Origin: Prorocentrum cordatum
Lineage: Eukaryota > Sar > Dinophyceae > Prorocentrales > Prorocentraceae
Assembly: GCA_963575745.1 (NCBI GenBank)
Contig: CAUYUJ010014342.1
Span: 307,087 to 371,086 of the forward strand
Length of the DNA stretch: 64,000 nt
Direction: 5' to 3'
Below the pieces are notes generated by a model. That model made no database searches, was not told where the DNA came from, and saw nothing but the letters and a program-made list of their open reading frames with translations. The stretch's first letter is position 1, and each line of letters begins with the position of its first letter. A program made the position numbers and the translations under genes. Below, in pieces: positions 1-9,502 of this stretch.

Positions 1-61
1 GTCAAAGTGATCTTATCGCCTTGTCTCCACGCGCATTCGTCTGAAAGGCCTACAGCAGTTA

Positions 62-490
62 CTACAGTAATGGAGGGCGGCACCTTTTTAGGATTGGGCT
101 ATTGCTTGAGACGTCCTTTACCTTGAAGGCCATACTCCGCACCACCCTCAACAGCGCTGCATGTTTTCTCGAGCGGTCCCTGCTCAAAATGGGGATCTCG
201 TCCGAAACGTCTCTTGAATGAATGGCCGTACGTGCACGCTTTTGCAACATTTACCCGAAGAGTGGTGGTTCTTTGTTTTCAACATTGACATGTCGCTGCA
301 CACCTCGTTGAACTAGAAGATCTTTCATTTTCGCCTTCATCACTACGCGCTGTAAGAGGGCACGGCATTTTCTTTTCAAAACCAGGCTTTTTCGGCGCTT
401 GTCTTCAAGTGGGTGCCTCTTGCAGTGAAGAAGAAGGCCTGTAGGGGCTTCTGGCGCGGGGACTTTGGACGGGTGGGTGTATTGCAGCAC
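62..490 (-). other. Weak coding-like minus-strand frame with one stop
   Basis: One minus-strand frame is open from 490 to 62 apart from a single TAA at 251-253, which is followed immediately by ATG. The 142 codons are rich in Lys and Arg and free of low-complexity runs (for example LVQRGVQRHVNVENKE). I recognise no family, see no start context, and cannot exclude chance. It could be the end of a gene lying to the left of the window or a decayed fragment. Confidence 0.15.
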
Positions 491-517
491 CGTTGTTGCA
501 TGTTAGGTTTACTCTGG

Positions 518-558
518 TCCTCCTCCTCCTCCTCCTCCTCCTCCTCCTCCTCCTCCTC
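518..558 (+). repeat. (TCC)n microsatellite
   Basis: About 13 uninterrupted TCC triplets. The 560-1080 flank is purine- and G-rich sequence in which I see no gene. Confidence 0.9.
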
Positions 559-1083
559 TCCCTCTATTTCTTGGCCACGGGGCGCGTCGCATGCGACCCC
601 CCACCCCCACCCCAGGGGCGGTCGCCCCTGAGGGGGGGTGATCAAACTGACATGCCAGAGGGAGAGGAGGGACGGAGGAAGGAGGATACCCGTGTGCCTC
701 GAGGGGAGGAGGAGGGCGGGAAGGATGGTGTGTGGTGGGGTAGGAGGGTCGTTGGCAGCGCGGCGGCGGGGCCGCACTCGCCAAGGTGGAAGGCGCAGAG
801 GCCACTCCCACTGCTCATAGGACCCCCCCCCAGGGCGCCCACCAGTCCTACGTCGGCGACCCGAACCTCAGAACGAGAGACTGGTGGCCGCCTGGGGGGG
901 GTTCCACCGAGCGTGGGGGAGGTTTGCGCTTCGTGGCGGAAACTGTAGATCTTTCCCAGAAGCATTTTCACCTCCCCCCATCATGATGAATCCCCCCCAT
1001 CCCTAGATGCAGGCGGCGCAAGAGGAGCTGGCAGTGTGCAGGCTAGCTGGAGGGTCTGGCAGCTGAGTAGGCAGTGTGTGAGT

Positions 1084-1138
1084 GAGGAGGAGGAGGAGGA
1101 GGAGGAGGAGGAGGAGGAGGAGGAGGAGGAGGAGGAGG
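1084..1138 (+). repeat. (GAG)n microsatellite
   Basis: About 18 GAG triplets, followed at 1235-1278 by a second, imperfect GAG/GAT run. The poly-Glu, poly-Arg and poly-Ser frames across it are artefacts of the triplet. Confidence 0.9.
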
Positions 1139-1373
1139 GAGACGAGGAGAGGACTCTCTCCTTCTCCCCCTCCTCCTCCGCCTCCACTTCGCTATTCCCC
1201 ACGCCTCCACCTGCGAGGGGGAATGAGGACGATGCTGATGATGAGGAGGAGGAGGAGGATGAGGAGGAGGCGGAGATGAGATGAGAACAGAGCGGTCGCG
1301 AAGCGAGTAAAATGCACCTCGAACCCTGACCACCTCCGAGAAGACGAGTAACCAGTAGACCAGCACCACGAAC

Positions 1374-2463
1374 TCAAAGGAAAGCCTGTGCTGCAGCAGC
1401 TGCGAAGCTGTCGGCGGTCTCTGGAGTGCCGACAGCGAACTCCACCAGGTCTTCATACGCTTCCTCCACGGGGTAATCCTCGCCAGGCGCGAACCGCTCT
1501 CGGAGACGGTCTTCCATCTCATCCCGTCGGCTACCCTGTGCGAGCGAGGTTGTCCAGCTCCGAGCACACTTCCTCGAAGTCGAAAGGACCGATCAGCACA
1601 ACATGATTGTGGAGGTATGCCCGCATCTCCGCGCGACGGCCTCCCACCACGAAGTCCGCCATATCCCTGCAGAGCTCCTTGTACGGGTCCCACGGCTCAT
1701 CCTCCGAGTGCCCCTCCGCCTCGTTCTCCGTGCCGTCCTCGAACCCTGACGCGACAGCGTCGGCGCAGACCACGTCCGCGACGCCATCGACGACGACCTC
1801 CGCCAGCCGCACCTCCCGCGCCTCCGAACGCGGAGCGGGGATCTCCCGTGCCGCTGGGCCAGAAAATACTCCCCAGGCGGCGGCGGGAGACTGCAAAACA
1901 ATAGCTGATGTTGTCGGGAGCTCGGTCCAGCGGCAGGAAGAGTACAATACACAGCCGCACGTGCCGTTGCTCCCGACTATGGAGGCGGGGGCGCGCGGGA
2001 CGAACTCGGGAGCCTCAGCACGCATACGGGCGGCCTGGCGGGAAGGGGAGCGCCTCCTCTCCTCCAGCCTGGGCCCATGCTGCTCCCGACGGAGTTGGGT
2101 GGCCGAGGCGTGCTCCAAATCGATGTCCTCCGCGTCGGCGTGCAGCGCGTCGTTGCGGCGGAGCACGTCGAGCCACTGGGGCTCCTCGCCGCGGACCAGG
2201 GCCACGACAGCAGGCACTACCGCCCTGAGCCGAGCCCCAACCTCCGAGTTCCCCACGATGAGCGTGAGCGCCTCCTCAGCCAGCTGCTCCTGCGCGGCGA
2301 GCTGGTCCACCTTGCCAGAGAGTCGTTGAACGAGACGGTCAGCAGAAACACGAGCTCGCGACCTCCGTGAAGCACGTGATGATGAAAGGGCGCCACCGGC
2401 TGGGGCGCCTCCCGCAGCCACCTCCACGTCGGAGGCCTCCCCGCTTCTCATACCGCGAGACAT
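1374..2463 (-). CDS. Unrecognised intronless protein behind a relict spliced leader (probable retrogene, one frameshift)
   Basis: Minus-strand frame of 310 codons from ATG at 2463 to TAG at 1531-1533. It has normal composition, G-starting codons and GC-rich third positions. Residues 43-70 (VDQLAAQEQLAEEALTLI) could form a coiled coil. Near the nominal stop the text continues sensibly in the +1 frame (MEDRLRERFAPGEDYPVEEA, then DLVEFAVGTPETADSF) to TGA at 1374-1376, so a single frameshift probably truncated a protein of about 360 residues. An in-frame 60-bp stretch beginning GTATTG and ending TTTTGCAG could be a retained intron. The frame starts 48 nt downstream of a relict SL, which implies reinsertion from trans-spliced mRNA. 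No family was recognised. The start is chosen as the first ATG in the coding-like frame; other ATGs upstream are out of frame. Confidence 0.55.
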
Positions 2464-2511
2464 GGTGCATAGCGAGCTTGAGCAATAGGGCTGTCATCCG
2501 CTGGTCGATGG

Positions 2512-2533
2512 CATGAGCCAAAATGGCTACGGA
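2512..2533 (-). other. Relict dinoflagellate spliced leader
   Basis: On the minus strand these 22 bases match the dinoflagellate SL consensus at 21 of 22 positions (core CCGTAGCCATTTTGGCTCA). Only the penultimate base differs, A to T. The variable first position is T. It sits upstream of, and in the same orientation as, the 1374-2463 coding frame. A genomic SL fused to a gene marks reverse transcription of an SL-capped mRNA. Directly behind it (2534-2580) lies GA-rich triplet repeat. Confidence 0.88.
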
Positions 2534-2534
2534 T

Positions 2535-2580
2535 GAGGAGGAGACGGAGAGGGAGGAGGAGGAGGAGGAGGAGGAGGAAT
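2535..2580 (+). repeat. GA-rich triplet run
   Basis: Imperfect GAG/GGA triplets immediately behind the relict SL. Confidence 0.7.
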
Positions 2581-3007
2581 TGGAGAAGAGGACGATCAGC
2601 AGAAGGCAGTCAGGGCGTACTAGGTCACACCATATCTTTGGGCGTAGAAAATGAGGCCTACCTCTCGTCCTCCTCCTCGTCCTCCTTTCCTCCCGCGCCC
2701 TTCTCCCAGGCCCCCCTCGTTTTCCTGCTTCTCTTTCCTTCCTCTCCCTCTCCCCCCCTTCGGCTCCTCATCTCTTCCCAGGTCGTCGGCGAGAACTACG
2801 GAGACGAACGCGACGACGGCGACGCGCGACCACGTCGGCAGCACTGCTGGCGACGGACGACGGCTGTGACGACTCTGCTGCCGGCCACGGACGACGACGG
2901 CGAGCTATGCCCCCGGCCAGGCGGCGCGCCCGCCAGCGCGGGCGCGGGCGCGGGCCCCGACGAGTGCGAAGGCGGGGCGGCGTGCTGCCGCGCCGCCGCG
3001 TTCGTCG

Positions 3008-3024
3008 TCGCCGTCGCAGCGTCG

Positions 3025-3073
<49 letters not shown>

Positions 3074-3165
3074 TCGTGTCCTCGCCCTCGTCGCCGTCAT
3101 CGTCGCTCGTGTCCTCGCCCTCGTCGCCGCTGCCGTTGTCGTCCTCTTCACCGTCGCGGCCGTCA

Positions 3166-3200
<35 letters not shown>

Positions 3201-3262
3201 GCGGCTGTCCTCGTCGTTTTCGTCGTGGTCGTTGTCGTCGTCGCCGCCACCACCGTCGCCGC
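3008..3262 (+). repeat. (TCG)n microsatellite
   Basis: About 250 bp of TCG/GTC triplets with CTCGTG and CCG interruptions. All six frames are open and code for homopolymers (Ser, Val, Arg, Asp, Thr), so none is taken as a gene. Confidence 0.9.
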
Positions 3263-3299
3263 CGGCGCTCGTCGGAGGAGGAGGGGACTCGAGCCGTTT

Positions 3300-4221
3300 T
3301 GGTTGGCATAGCGGCATAGCCCCCGAGGCTTCATCTGAGTGATGGTAAATTGTATGTTTGATCGTTCTCGTCATGGTTTCAACATGCACGCCGAATGGTG
3401 GGACGCTACATATTTTCGACGTGATATCTATGGCAGGGCAGTGTAAATCCCACATTCGCCAGCATTGATTTTGACAGACGTTTTCTTCTGGACTTTGGGA
3501 CCGACACAAGCAGAGCGTATCGTCCAGTGAGATTCGCCAAACAGGTTGCTTGAAAACCTACGTGGGCGATAACGATCGAAGTACATGGTCCAAGAAGGCG
3601 ACGATCTCGTGCAACGTGACTTTTACATTGACGCGAACTTGCATGTGATGCTTGTTCGTGTTTTTCGAACACATATAGTATGTGCGTGTGTGTGTTTGGT
3701 CCTTTGCGTTAGCTGTTTGAATGAAAATGGTCTAACTTCCCTCGCTGATGCCTGGCGAGACATTTCGAGAGCATTCATAACCAATCGAACGTGTCATGGT
3801 GTCTCGGAATTCGGCGTGCTGTGGTCGACAGTTGATTAGGCGACGGGCATTCGCATACGGATCGAGATTTGATCCGTCGCTCTGTGATCATGCGTGTACG
3901 TCGGTATTTGAAGCGGGGTTAGACATCTTGAACACGCGGGGTGAGAGGCGCACAGCATCGACAGGTCAGTATCATTGGTGATTCGTTCGCAAGCGTATAC
4001 AAGGCACACAACAGCAAAGTTTCGTGGCGTCCTGGCCATGCAGGTGGTTGTTTCACACACGTGGATGCCACAAGCATGCCGACTCCATGTCTCAGACAGA
4101 TGATAGCGCACATAACCAGTTAACCGATTTCATGCGAAGTGGAGGGGCTACTGTAAGGGAGCAGTGAGCAGGTTGTGTCTGTGCGTGTGAATTGTTGAGC
4201 GCCAGTGGCCCTTGCGGACTC
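3300..4221. other. Unassigned spacer
   Basis: Unique, less GC-rich sequence between the TCG repeat and the SL-headed LINE. Short frames exist on both strands but none has convincing codon bias or motifs. I see no RNA gene. Confidence 0.5.
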
Positions 4222-4243
4222 TCCGTAACCATTTTGGCTCAAG
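4222..4243 (+). other. Spliced leader at the 5' end of the LINE
   Basis: Matches the 22-nt dinoflagellate SL consensus at 21 of 22 positions, with G to A at position 7. The 13 bases CCATTTTGGCTCA and the terminal AAG are intact. It precedes the LINE ORF1 by about 160 bp in the same orientation, so this copy probably derives from a trans-spliced LINE transcript. Confidence 0.88.
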
Positions 4244-4406
4244 TTCGAAACGCTCCCCCGGCGCTTCGAGCTTGGACACTGCCAAGGGGTTGGCCCGAGC
4301 GTCCCGAGGTTAGGCCCCGCAATCTTCTCCAGCCGTGCACCAAAGCACGCGGTGTTCAAGTGTAGGAACAATTTCGCGGATCACTCCAGTCGCCCCATCG
4401 GCCGTG

Positions 4407-5369
4407 ATGTCGGGCTCTGCTGAGGTGCTGGCTGCGATTGGCTCGATGAAAGCCGAGTTGCCCACGGCGATTGGAGCCGCCGGCGCTCGCACGGACGCGT
4501 TGGAGGTACAGATGCGGGGCCTGCAGGCCCAACAAGTGACAGCAGTTCAGGAGATGCAAAGTTTAATCATCACTTTATCGGCCAGCTGGGAGGAGCGTTT
4601 CCAACAGGTAACGGGTTCGCCGATCATGGTCGACGATGGCAGTGGCTGGCATGACTGTAAAGAAGGTACGCCATCATCACTGGCTGCGATCGAGGAGAAG
4701 ATGGAGGCTAAGTTGCAGAGCGTTCAGGTGCAGCTCGAGACGATTTCACGTACGCCGTCGGCCGCTGCGAGTACGGGCAATAGCAGCTCCCGCGAGCGTC
4801 CAGCGATTCACCCGTCGCCCGAGATGTACACGGACAAGCTGCAGCACAATGAGAAGGACCAGCACAACCCTTGCCGAATATGGATTGGTGGTTGGCCTCG
4901 TGAAGTATTCTCGCAGTACCGTAAAGAGCATTGGGGTGGTACAAGACGCAGGTGCCGCAGGATATGGTTGCAGGCGTAGAACCCTCGCTCCAACGTGCGA
5001 GCCGTTCGTATTCAGTGATTTTTCAAGTCCGAGGAGGCGGCCGCTCGATTTAAACTGGGGGCATTCACAACACCTTCGATGTGGAATGACTATCGTGATC
5101 GTGCCAAGAAGTTTCCGATTCGAGTTCGGGGTGACATTCCTCTGCCTGCGCGCATGAGGAAGAACGCGTTTTCCTGTTTGTGGGAGTCAATGCAGGTAAA
5201 GCTGACGAGCAAATGCTTCTGGGACGGTTCGTTTCGCATGGGTTGTTCTGGATCTGACCCAGCCCGTTTTCGAGTATCAACCGACGTGGACTCTTGGACC
5301 TTATTTACGCTGAAGACGGAGGGTGGCCAGTTCGTGACTGCACCGAACTGGGAGGAGTTATATCAATGA
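4407..5369 (+). pseudogene. LINE ORF1 protein (nucleic-acid-binding type), frameshifted
   Basis: Frame begins MSGSAEVLAAIGSMKAELPT and runs through a helical, Gln/Glu-rich segment typical of an ORF1 coiled coil. It then reads RIWIGGWPREVF near 4880-4915, which resembles the opening strand of an RRM-like fold. A frameshift occurs between about 4930 and 4990. The continuation reads VRAVRIQ, a TGA, then FFKSEEAAARFKLG and onward to TGA at 5367-5369. ORF1 proteins bind LINE RNA and chaperone target-primed reverse transcription. The assignment rests on position upstream of the endonuclease, size (about 320 residues) and the RRM-like pattern, not on a full domain match. Confidence 0.65.
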
Positions 5370-5644
5370 AAATTCAGTAGCGAATTAGCCGTACCTGTAG
5401 GATGAGGTGCGGCGGATACCCGCGGCGAGCTTTTCAGAGGCGCAGTGCCAGCTGAATGTTTTGGGCGGCATCTGTGAGGATGCGCGCGATCCAGCTGTGC
5501 ATGCTGAGCCAGCAGCGCCGCCGCTTCTTTCTGACCTGTTGCCGTCGGTCTCTCTCCTCCACCAAGTCATGCAGCACCGTGCGAGTTGTCGGGCCGTGAG
5601 CTTGCTTTTCCAATGTTGCCCCATCCTCTCCGTTCTCTGTCTGT

Positions 5645-6594
5645 TCTTGGAATGCTCGTGGTATGATCATGTCCATGCGCTCTCTGCGTCAGGGTCGTGC
5701 TCAGAAGAAGATGTGTATGTTCGGGCGTCCTGGTATATCCCAGGATGTTGTTGCTACCCAGGAAACCCACGGTCACCCAGGTGATATTGGCCATCTCGCT
5801 ACACAGCTCCCTTCTCATCCCCCTGGCTACACGTTCTTCCCTGATAGTGCTGGCACTGGTGGTCTGACCACCGCAGTCAGCAATACATTTGCGCGCAACT
5901 TTTCAAGGATTGAACATCGGCTGCTGATTGATGGCCGGGTGCTCTTGACTGAGATGACGGGTCTTCACGGCCAGTGAAATATTGTTAACGTCCGCATGCT
6001 TAACACGTACGATAACATCAACATTTACCTAACTGTGCTTCGCGTTCTCCGCAGTGGGGTCTCGATGCCTGCTGAACATTTAACTATCTTTCTTGGCGAT
6101 TGGAATTATACACTCGAGGGTGAGGGGCGTCATGCAGCATGTGATGGGCTCAGGAAGCCAGGGTGCCGTAGGCGCGCTCGGGCTTTCAACGACATCCTGC
6201 CCGGTCTCATCGAGTTCTATCGAGATATGGACACACGTAGGGCTATCGTAGATGCCGTGATTGAGCGCGCTGCGCGGTTGGATCGTATTTCTGCTCGCTG
6301 CCTGGCGCGATTCTTGCTGATCTGACTATTGCAACATCTACGATAGGCCGTCTCAAAATCGATGTACCGTCGGACCGCGTCCCCGTCGCGTCGAATATCT
6401 CGAGGTGCACCCTCGACCAGTCGGAGTGCAAGAATGTGCCGCTATGGCTAGCCAACTCCCCCGAGTTTGCTGGTGAGCTGGATGGGCTCCTGCTTGCGCC
6501 TCCTGCTGCTGAAAAGAGAGTGCTGCGCGATTGGCCGGGGCCAAATCTCGCGTGCATTCTGCGGCGACGCGTTCGCGCCGACGAATCACATTGA
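5645..6594 (+). pseudogene. LINE ORF2 endonuclease domain (EEP/APE-like), broken
   Basis: Motifs of the exonuclease-endonuclease-phosphatase fold occur in order: SWNARG at 5645-5662, TQETHG (catalytic Glu) near 5760, LTEMTG near 5945, GDWNYTLEG (Asp and Asn of the active site) near 6097, LDRI near 6280, and PSDRVPVA near 6355, where SDH is the family norm, so the catalytic His is Arg here. A TGA lies at 5975-5977 and a frameshift near 6307 joins the last block, which ends at TGA 6592-6594. In an active element this domain would nick target DNA to prime reverse transcription. Confidence 0.85.
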
Positions 6595-6930
6595 GGATTG
6601 CCAGCGCGCATGAGGAGCGTCATCGTTGGTCTATGGCAGCTCTCCCTGGCTTTCTGCTACAGAACGTTGAACTGATCGATGATGCCCTTGTCCGTTACCC
6701 TAAGCTGTCTGAAAACATTGATGACGCTTCTCTTGAATGTGCTGATCCGTTCCCTCTCTGCCAGCATGTTCGCGAACTGTGCATGGGGGTTCTTGAAGCG
6801 GAGACGATGGAGTTGGGCAATCTCCCTCCGGATGATTTCCAGCGGCAGAAGGAAGAGAAACATATTTCCCGTCGTCGAAGTTTTTGGCAGCAATTCCGTC
6901 GTCGCACATGGCTTCAAGGAGTGGTTGACG
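6595..6930 (+). pseudogene. LINE ORF2 linker between endonuclease and RT
   Basis: Coding-like sequence between the two catalytic domains, for example ADPFPLCQHVRELCMGVLEA near 6740-6800 and RRSFWQQFRRRTWLQGV near 6875-6925. It ends close to ALRLHWGDVL (about 6972-7001), which resembles the His-Trp-Gly segment seen just before RT in related LINEs. The frame is shared with the 6531-7517 open frame. Confidence 0.6.
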
Positions 6931-8365
6931 AACGCGGCGGCCCTTGCCCTGCGCCCGAGGCCTCCGCCGAGGCCCTAAGGCTCCACTGGGGGGATGTTTT
7001 GTGCGAGGTGCAAGAGGGCCCCTCTAGGTGCCTGATTTACTGTCTTTTATCAGACAGGTGCCCATCGGGGCGAAGGTGTCTTGAGAAGTGGACTATGAGA
7101 CTCTCTTCGGGGACATTTTTAAGACTCGCAAGCGTTGCGTGCCTGGGCCTGATTGGGTTCCTTTTTTATTGTTGGCGTCTTCCAGATGCCCCTCGTGTGC
7201 TTTTCGGTTTTTACCGGGACCTGGTATCTGGGCAGATTGAATCTCATCTTCGGGGCATGTTGGAGGTTCGGGCGGCTTCCCTGCCGAAGGGGGGCTCGAG
7301 AGGAAGTCTTCAGGGCGCCTGCAAACGCGCGTCCACTTCCCATGGCGAACACAGACGCCAAGCTTTTGAGTTCGTGCATGGGCCGTCCGTTGAACGAGGC
7401 TGCCCAGCATGTGGTCTCGCTTTCGCAAGCTTGTGTGTCTGGCCGCAGCATGGCTGCGCATGTTGTGCGGGCTGGGTCTTAGGCGCTCTCGGGGTATTTC
7501 TTAGACGTGGAAGATAGCTCGCTGGTCCTGGCGGACTACTCTGCCGCCTTCCCCATCGATCTCGATTGATTGGTTCCTGGCGGTCTTGGCCGCGATGGGG
7601 GTCCCGAGGTTCATTTTTTTTCCGCGTGTACTATTCTGATAACATTGATTTAGTCTTTATAAGGGGCAAGGTCTATGCTGCGATTGACGCTGCTAGAGGA
7701 GTTCGCCGGGGGGGGGGGGGGGGGGGGGGGGGGCGCATCTATGCTTCTTTTCTGTTTGGGAACTGCTCCGCTCCAGATGCGCATCAGAAAGTGCTGCTGG
7801 GGTTGTCTGCGCCTCGAGCTTGAGGGCGCTGATGACTGTGCGCGTGGTATTCGCGATGCCATTGCCCATCTCGGCCACTTGTTTAAAGTGATTCTGTCTG
7901 TCGAGGCCGCTGTTGGCCAGTCTTTGAATATCCACGCGCGTATGGCGCTCGTTCACGCCGCTGTATTTCAAGCTCGTCTGGAGCAATATATCTATGATCA
8001 CCTCCCTGAGCTGATGCATATTCATGTCGTCCTCTCGTGTAGGTACCTTGGAATGGTGATCGGTTGCACTGCTCGCGAATGCTATTGGCGGAAGCGGGTT
8101 GTCTAGTTTGCCCCCCGCGTGGGAGAGGTGCGCCAGGCTTGCCTCGCTTTCGCTAAGAATCCCCCGACGTCCCACACCCTCTGCCTCAGGATTTTGTCCT
8201 TCGTCATGCAGTTCGCCCCTCTCTCGCGTGATGTGAGTGTGCGGCGTATAAGAATGCTCTGCAACTTCTGGTTGTTGGCCCGCGTTTTAGTTCTAATTCT
8301 TTACGCTTCGCGTATCCCCGCCAGCCCATCTCGCAGCAGCAGCTCTTGCGAAGCATGCCGACAGT
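6930..8365 (+). pseudogene. LINE reverse transcriptase domain, broken
   Basis: RT blocks appear in order though in shifting frames. PGPDWVP is at about 7142. The LPMANTDAKLLSSCMGRPLN block is near 7340-7400, then the QACVSGRSMAAHVV block. LADYSAAFP (catalytic Asp) is at 7528-7554. The WFLAVLAAMGVP-like block is near 7572, GKVYAAIDAARGVR near 7668-7709, and GADD at 7825-7836 replaces the usual (Y/F)ADD. GQSLNIHARMALVHAA is near 7918 and YLGMVIGC near 8044. A 26-G tract (7708-7733) sits where the conserved RQG-CP loop should be. The last part, LCLRILSFVMQFAPLSRDV (near 8180), matches the region after the thumb. The element cannot make active RT. Confidence 0.88.
7708..7733 (+). repeat. Poly-G tract (26 G) inside the RT pseudogene
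   Basis: Uninterrupted run of 26 G replacing or interrupting the RT loop. A second, 18-G tract lies at 8452-8469. Confidence 0.9.
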
Positions 8366-8517
8366 AGTGTTTTTTTCAGGCGTGTGTCCGCTTTGCCCCG
8401 CATATCTCCCCTGTTCCTCCTTCCCCCCGCCTCCTTGTACATCCTCCTTGTGGGGGGGGGGGGGGGGGGCGGGAAAAGGGCGAAGCGGAGGAGGAGGGAG
8501 AGACAGCGCTCCTCGTG

Positions 8518-8887
8518 ATTTGAGTCGTTTGGGGTTTCTCGTCCTGGTGTGAGTCGTTCGGGCCCTTCTTCCTGGTGTGAGTCGTTCGGGCTCTTCGTGG
8601 TGTGAGTCGTTCGGGCTCTTCGTCCTGGTGTGAGTCGTTCGGGCTTCTCGTGGTGTGAGTTGTTCCCCCTTCCTCCTGGTGTGACTCGTTCGGGCTCCTC
8701 GTGGTGTGAGTCGTTCGGGGCCCGCGTCGTGGTGTGAGTCGTTCGGGCTCCTCGTGGTGTGAGTCGTTCGGGCGCCTCGTCCTGGTGTGAGTCGTTCGGG
8801 CCCCTCCTTGTGGTGTGAGTCGTTCGGGCTCTTCGTGGTGTGAGTCGTTCGGGCCCCTCGTCCTGGTGTGAGTCGTTCGGGCTCCTC
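8518..8887 (+). repeat. GTGTGAGTCGTTCGGG minisatellite, 25/28-bp units
   Basis: About 14 units, each starting GAGTCGTTCGGG and ending TGGTGT, in two length classes of 25 and 28 bp that differ by the insertion of three bases (GTGG versus GTCCTGG). The long minus-strand frames through it are repeat translation. Confidence 0.9.
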
Positions 8888-9105
8888 GTGGGGCCTCTTG
8901 GGGGCCTCTTGGAGCCTCTTGGGGCCTCTTGGGGGCCTCTTGGGGGCCTCTTGGGGGCCTCTTGGGGGCCTCTTTGGGGGCCTCTTGGGGGCCTCTTGGG
9001 GGTCTCTTGGGGGCCCTTGGGGCCTCTTGGGGGCCTCTTGGAGGCCTCTTGGGAGCCTCCTGGGGGCCTCTTGGGGCCATCTTGGGGCCTCTTGCGACCT
9101 CCTCA
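8888..9105 (+). repeat. GGCCTCTTGGGG array
   Basis: About 18 copies of a degenerate 11-13-bp unit, GGCCTCTTGGGG. The same word family makes up the arrays at 12,890-13,080, 38,740-39,280, 45,110-45,300, 45,840-48,180, 54,390-55,840, 56,260-56,395 and 62,740-63,400. Confidence 0.9.
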
Positions 9106-9386
9106 GAAGCGCATGAGCGCTGCCCCCTGAGAAGGACAAACTGAGCCCAAAACCTTTGTAAAACCAATGCTTTTGCTATGAAGGACGAGGAGCGCTGCCC
9201 CCTCAGAAGGCCCAGATGGGGCCACAACCGTAGTAAAATCAATGTTTTTTGCTTCAAAGACGGTCTGAGGCGCCAAACTGCCCCCCCCCCCCCCTCGGGG
9301 CCAGAATCCTCGTGAGGGTCGTAGTTTTTTGGCCCTCCCGGGAGTCGAAAAAGACCCCCCTGACACCACTCGGGACTCCCTCTCCA

Positions 9387-9502
9387 GGTCCAGGGGGAGG
9401 GGGTAGGGGGAGGGGTAAACCCCTCCCCGAAGGGGAAGAAGGGGGGTTGAGGACAGAGAGAGCTCTCTAAACCACTCACGCCCAAAGGGCTGGTGGGACT
9501 AT
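9387..9502 (+). repeat. Family-B end module with snap-back hairpin
   Basis: A purine-rich segment ending in AACCCCTCCCCGAAGGGG, which can fold on itself (CCCC with GGGG), then ACGCCCAAAGGGCTGGTGGG. Near-identical modules are at 45,443-45,553 and, split by an insertion, at 39,298-39,335 plus 40,014-40,103. The shared final motif is CGCCCAGAGGGCTGGTGGGA. Confidence 0.85.

Larger units (their letters stand above)
8370..9490 (+). mobile_element. Composite repeat block (family B) nested in the LINE
   Basis: Four sub-blocks separate the LINE RT tail from its C-terminal domain. They are C-rich and poly-G sequence (8390-8470), a GTGTGAGTCGTTCGGG minisatellite (8518-8887), a GGCCTCTTGGG array (8888-9105), and two spacer cores with a G-rich hairpin end module (9106-9502). 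The spacer core and end module recur at 45,045-45,553. LINE coding resumes at or just before 9497, so the block inserted after the LINE. Confidence 0.7.

Noticed and set aside
1043-1693. 216-codon minus-strand frame
   Set aside because: It overlaps the coding-like end of the 1374-2463 gene in another frame and turns into poly-Pro/Ser over the GAG microsatellite; a shadow frame.
3585-3839. 84-codon plus-strand frame
   Set aside because: No motif, AT-richer third positions than the coding-like genes here, and an equally long frame lies on the opposite strand.
8204-9485. Pro/Arg/Gln-rich frames of 311 and 369 codons on the minus strand
   Set aside because: Translation of the GTGTGAGTCG and GGCCTCTTGG minisatellites; periodicity follows the DNA repeat and no non-repeat domain is present.
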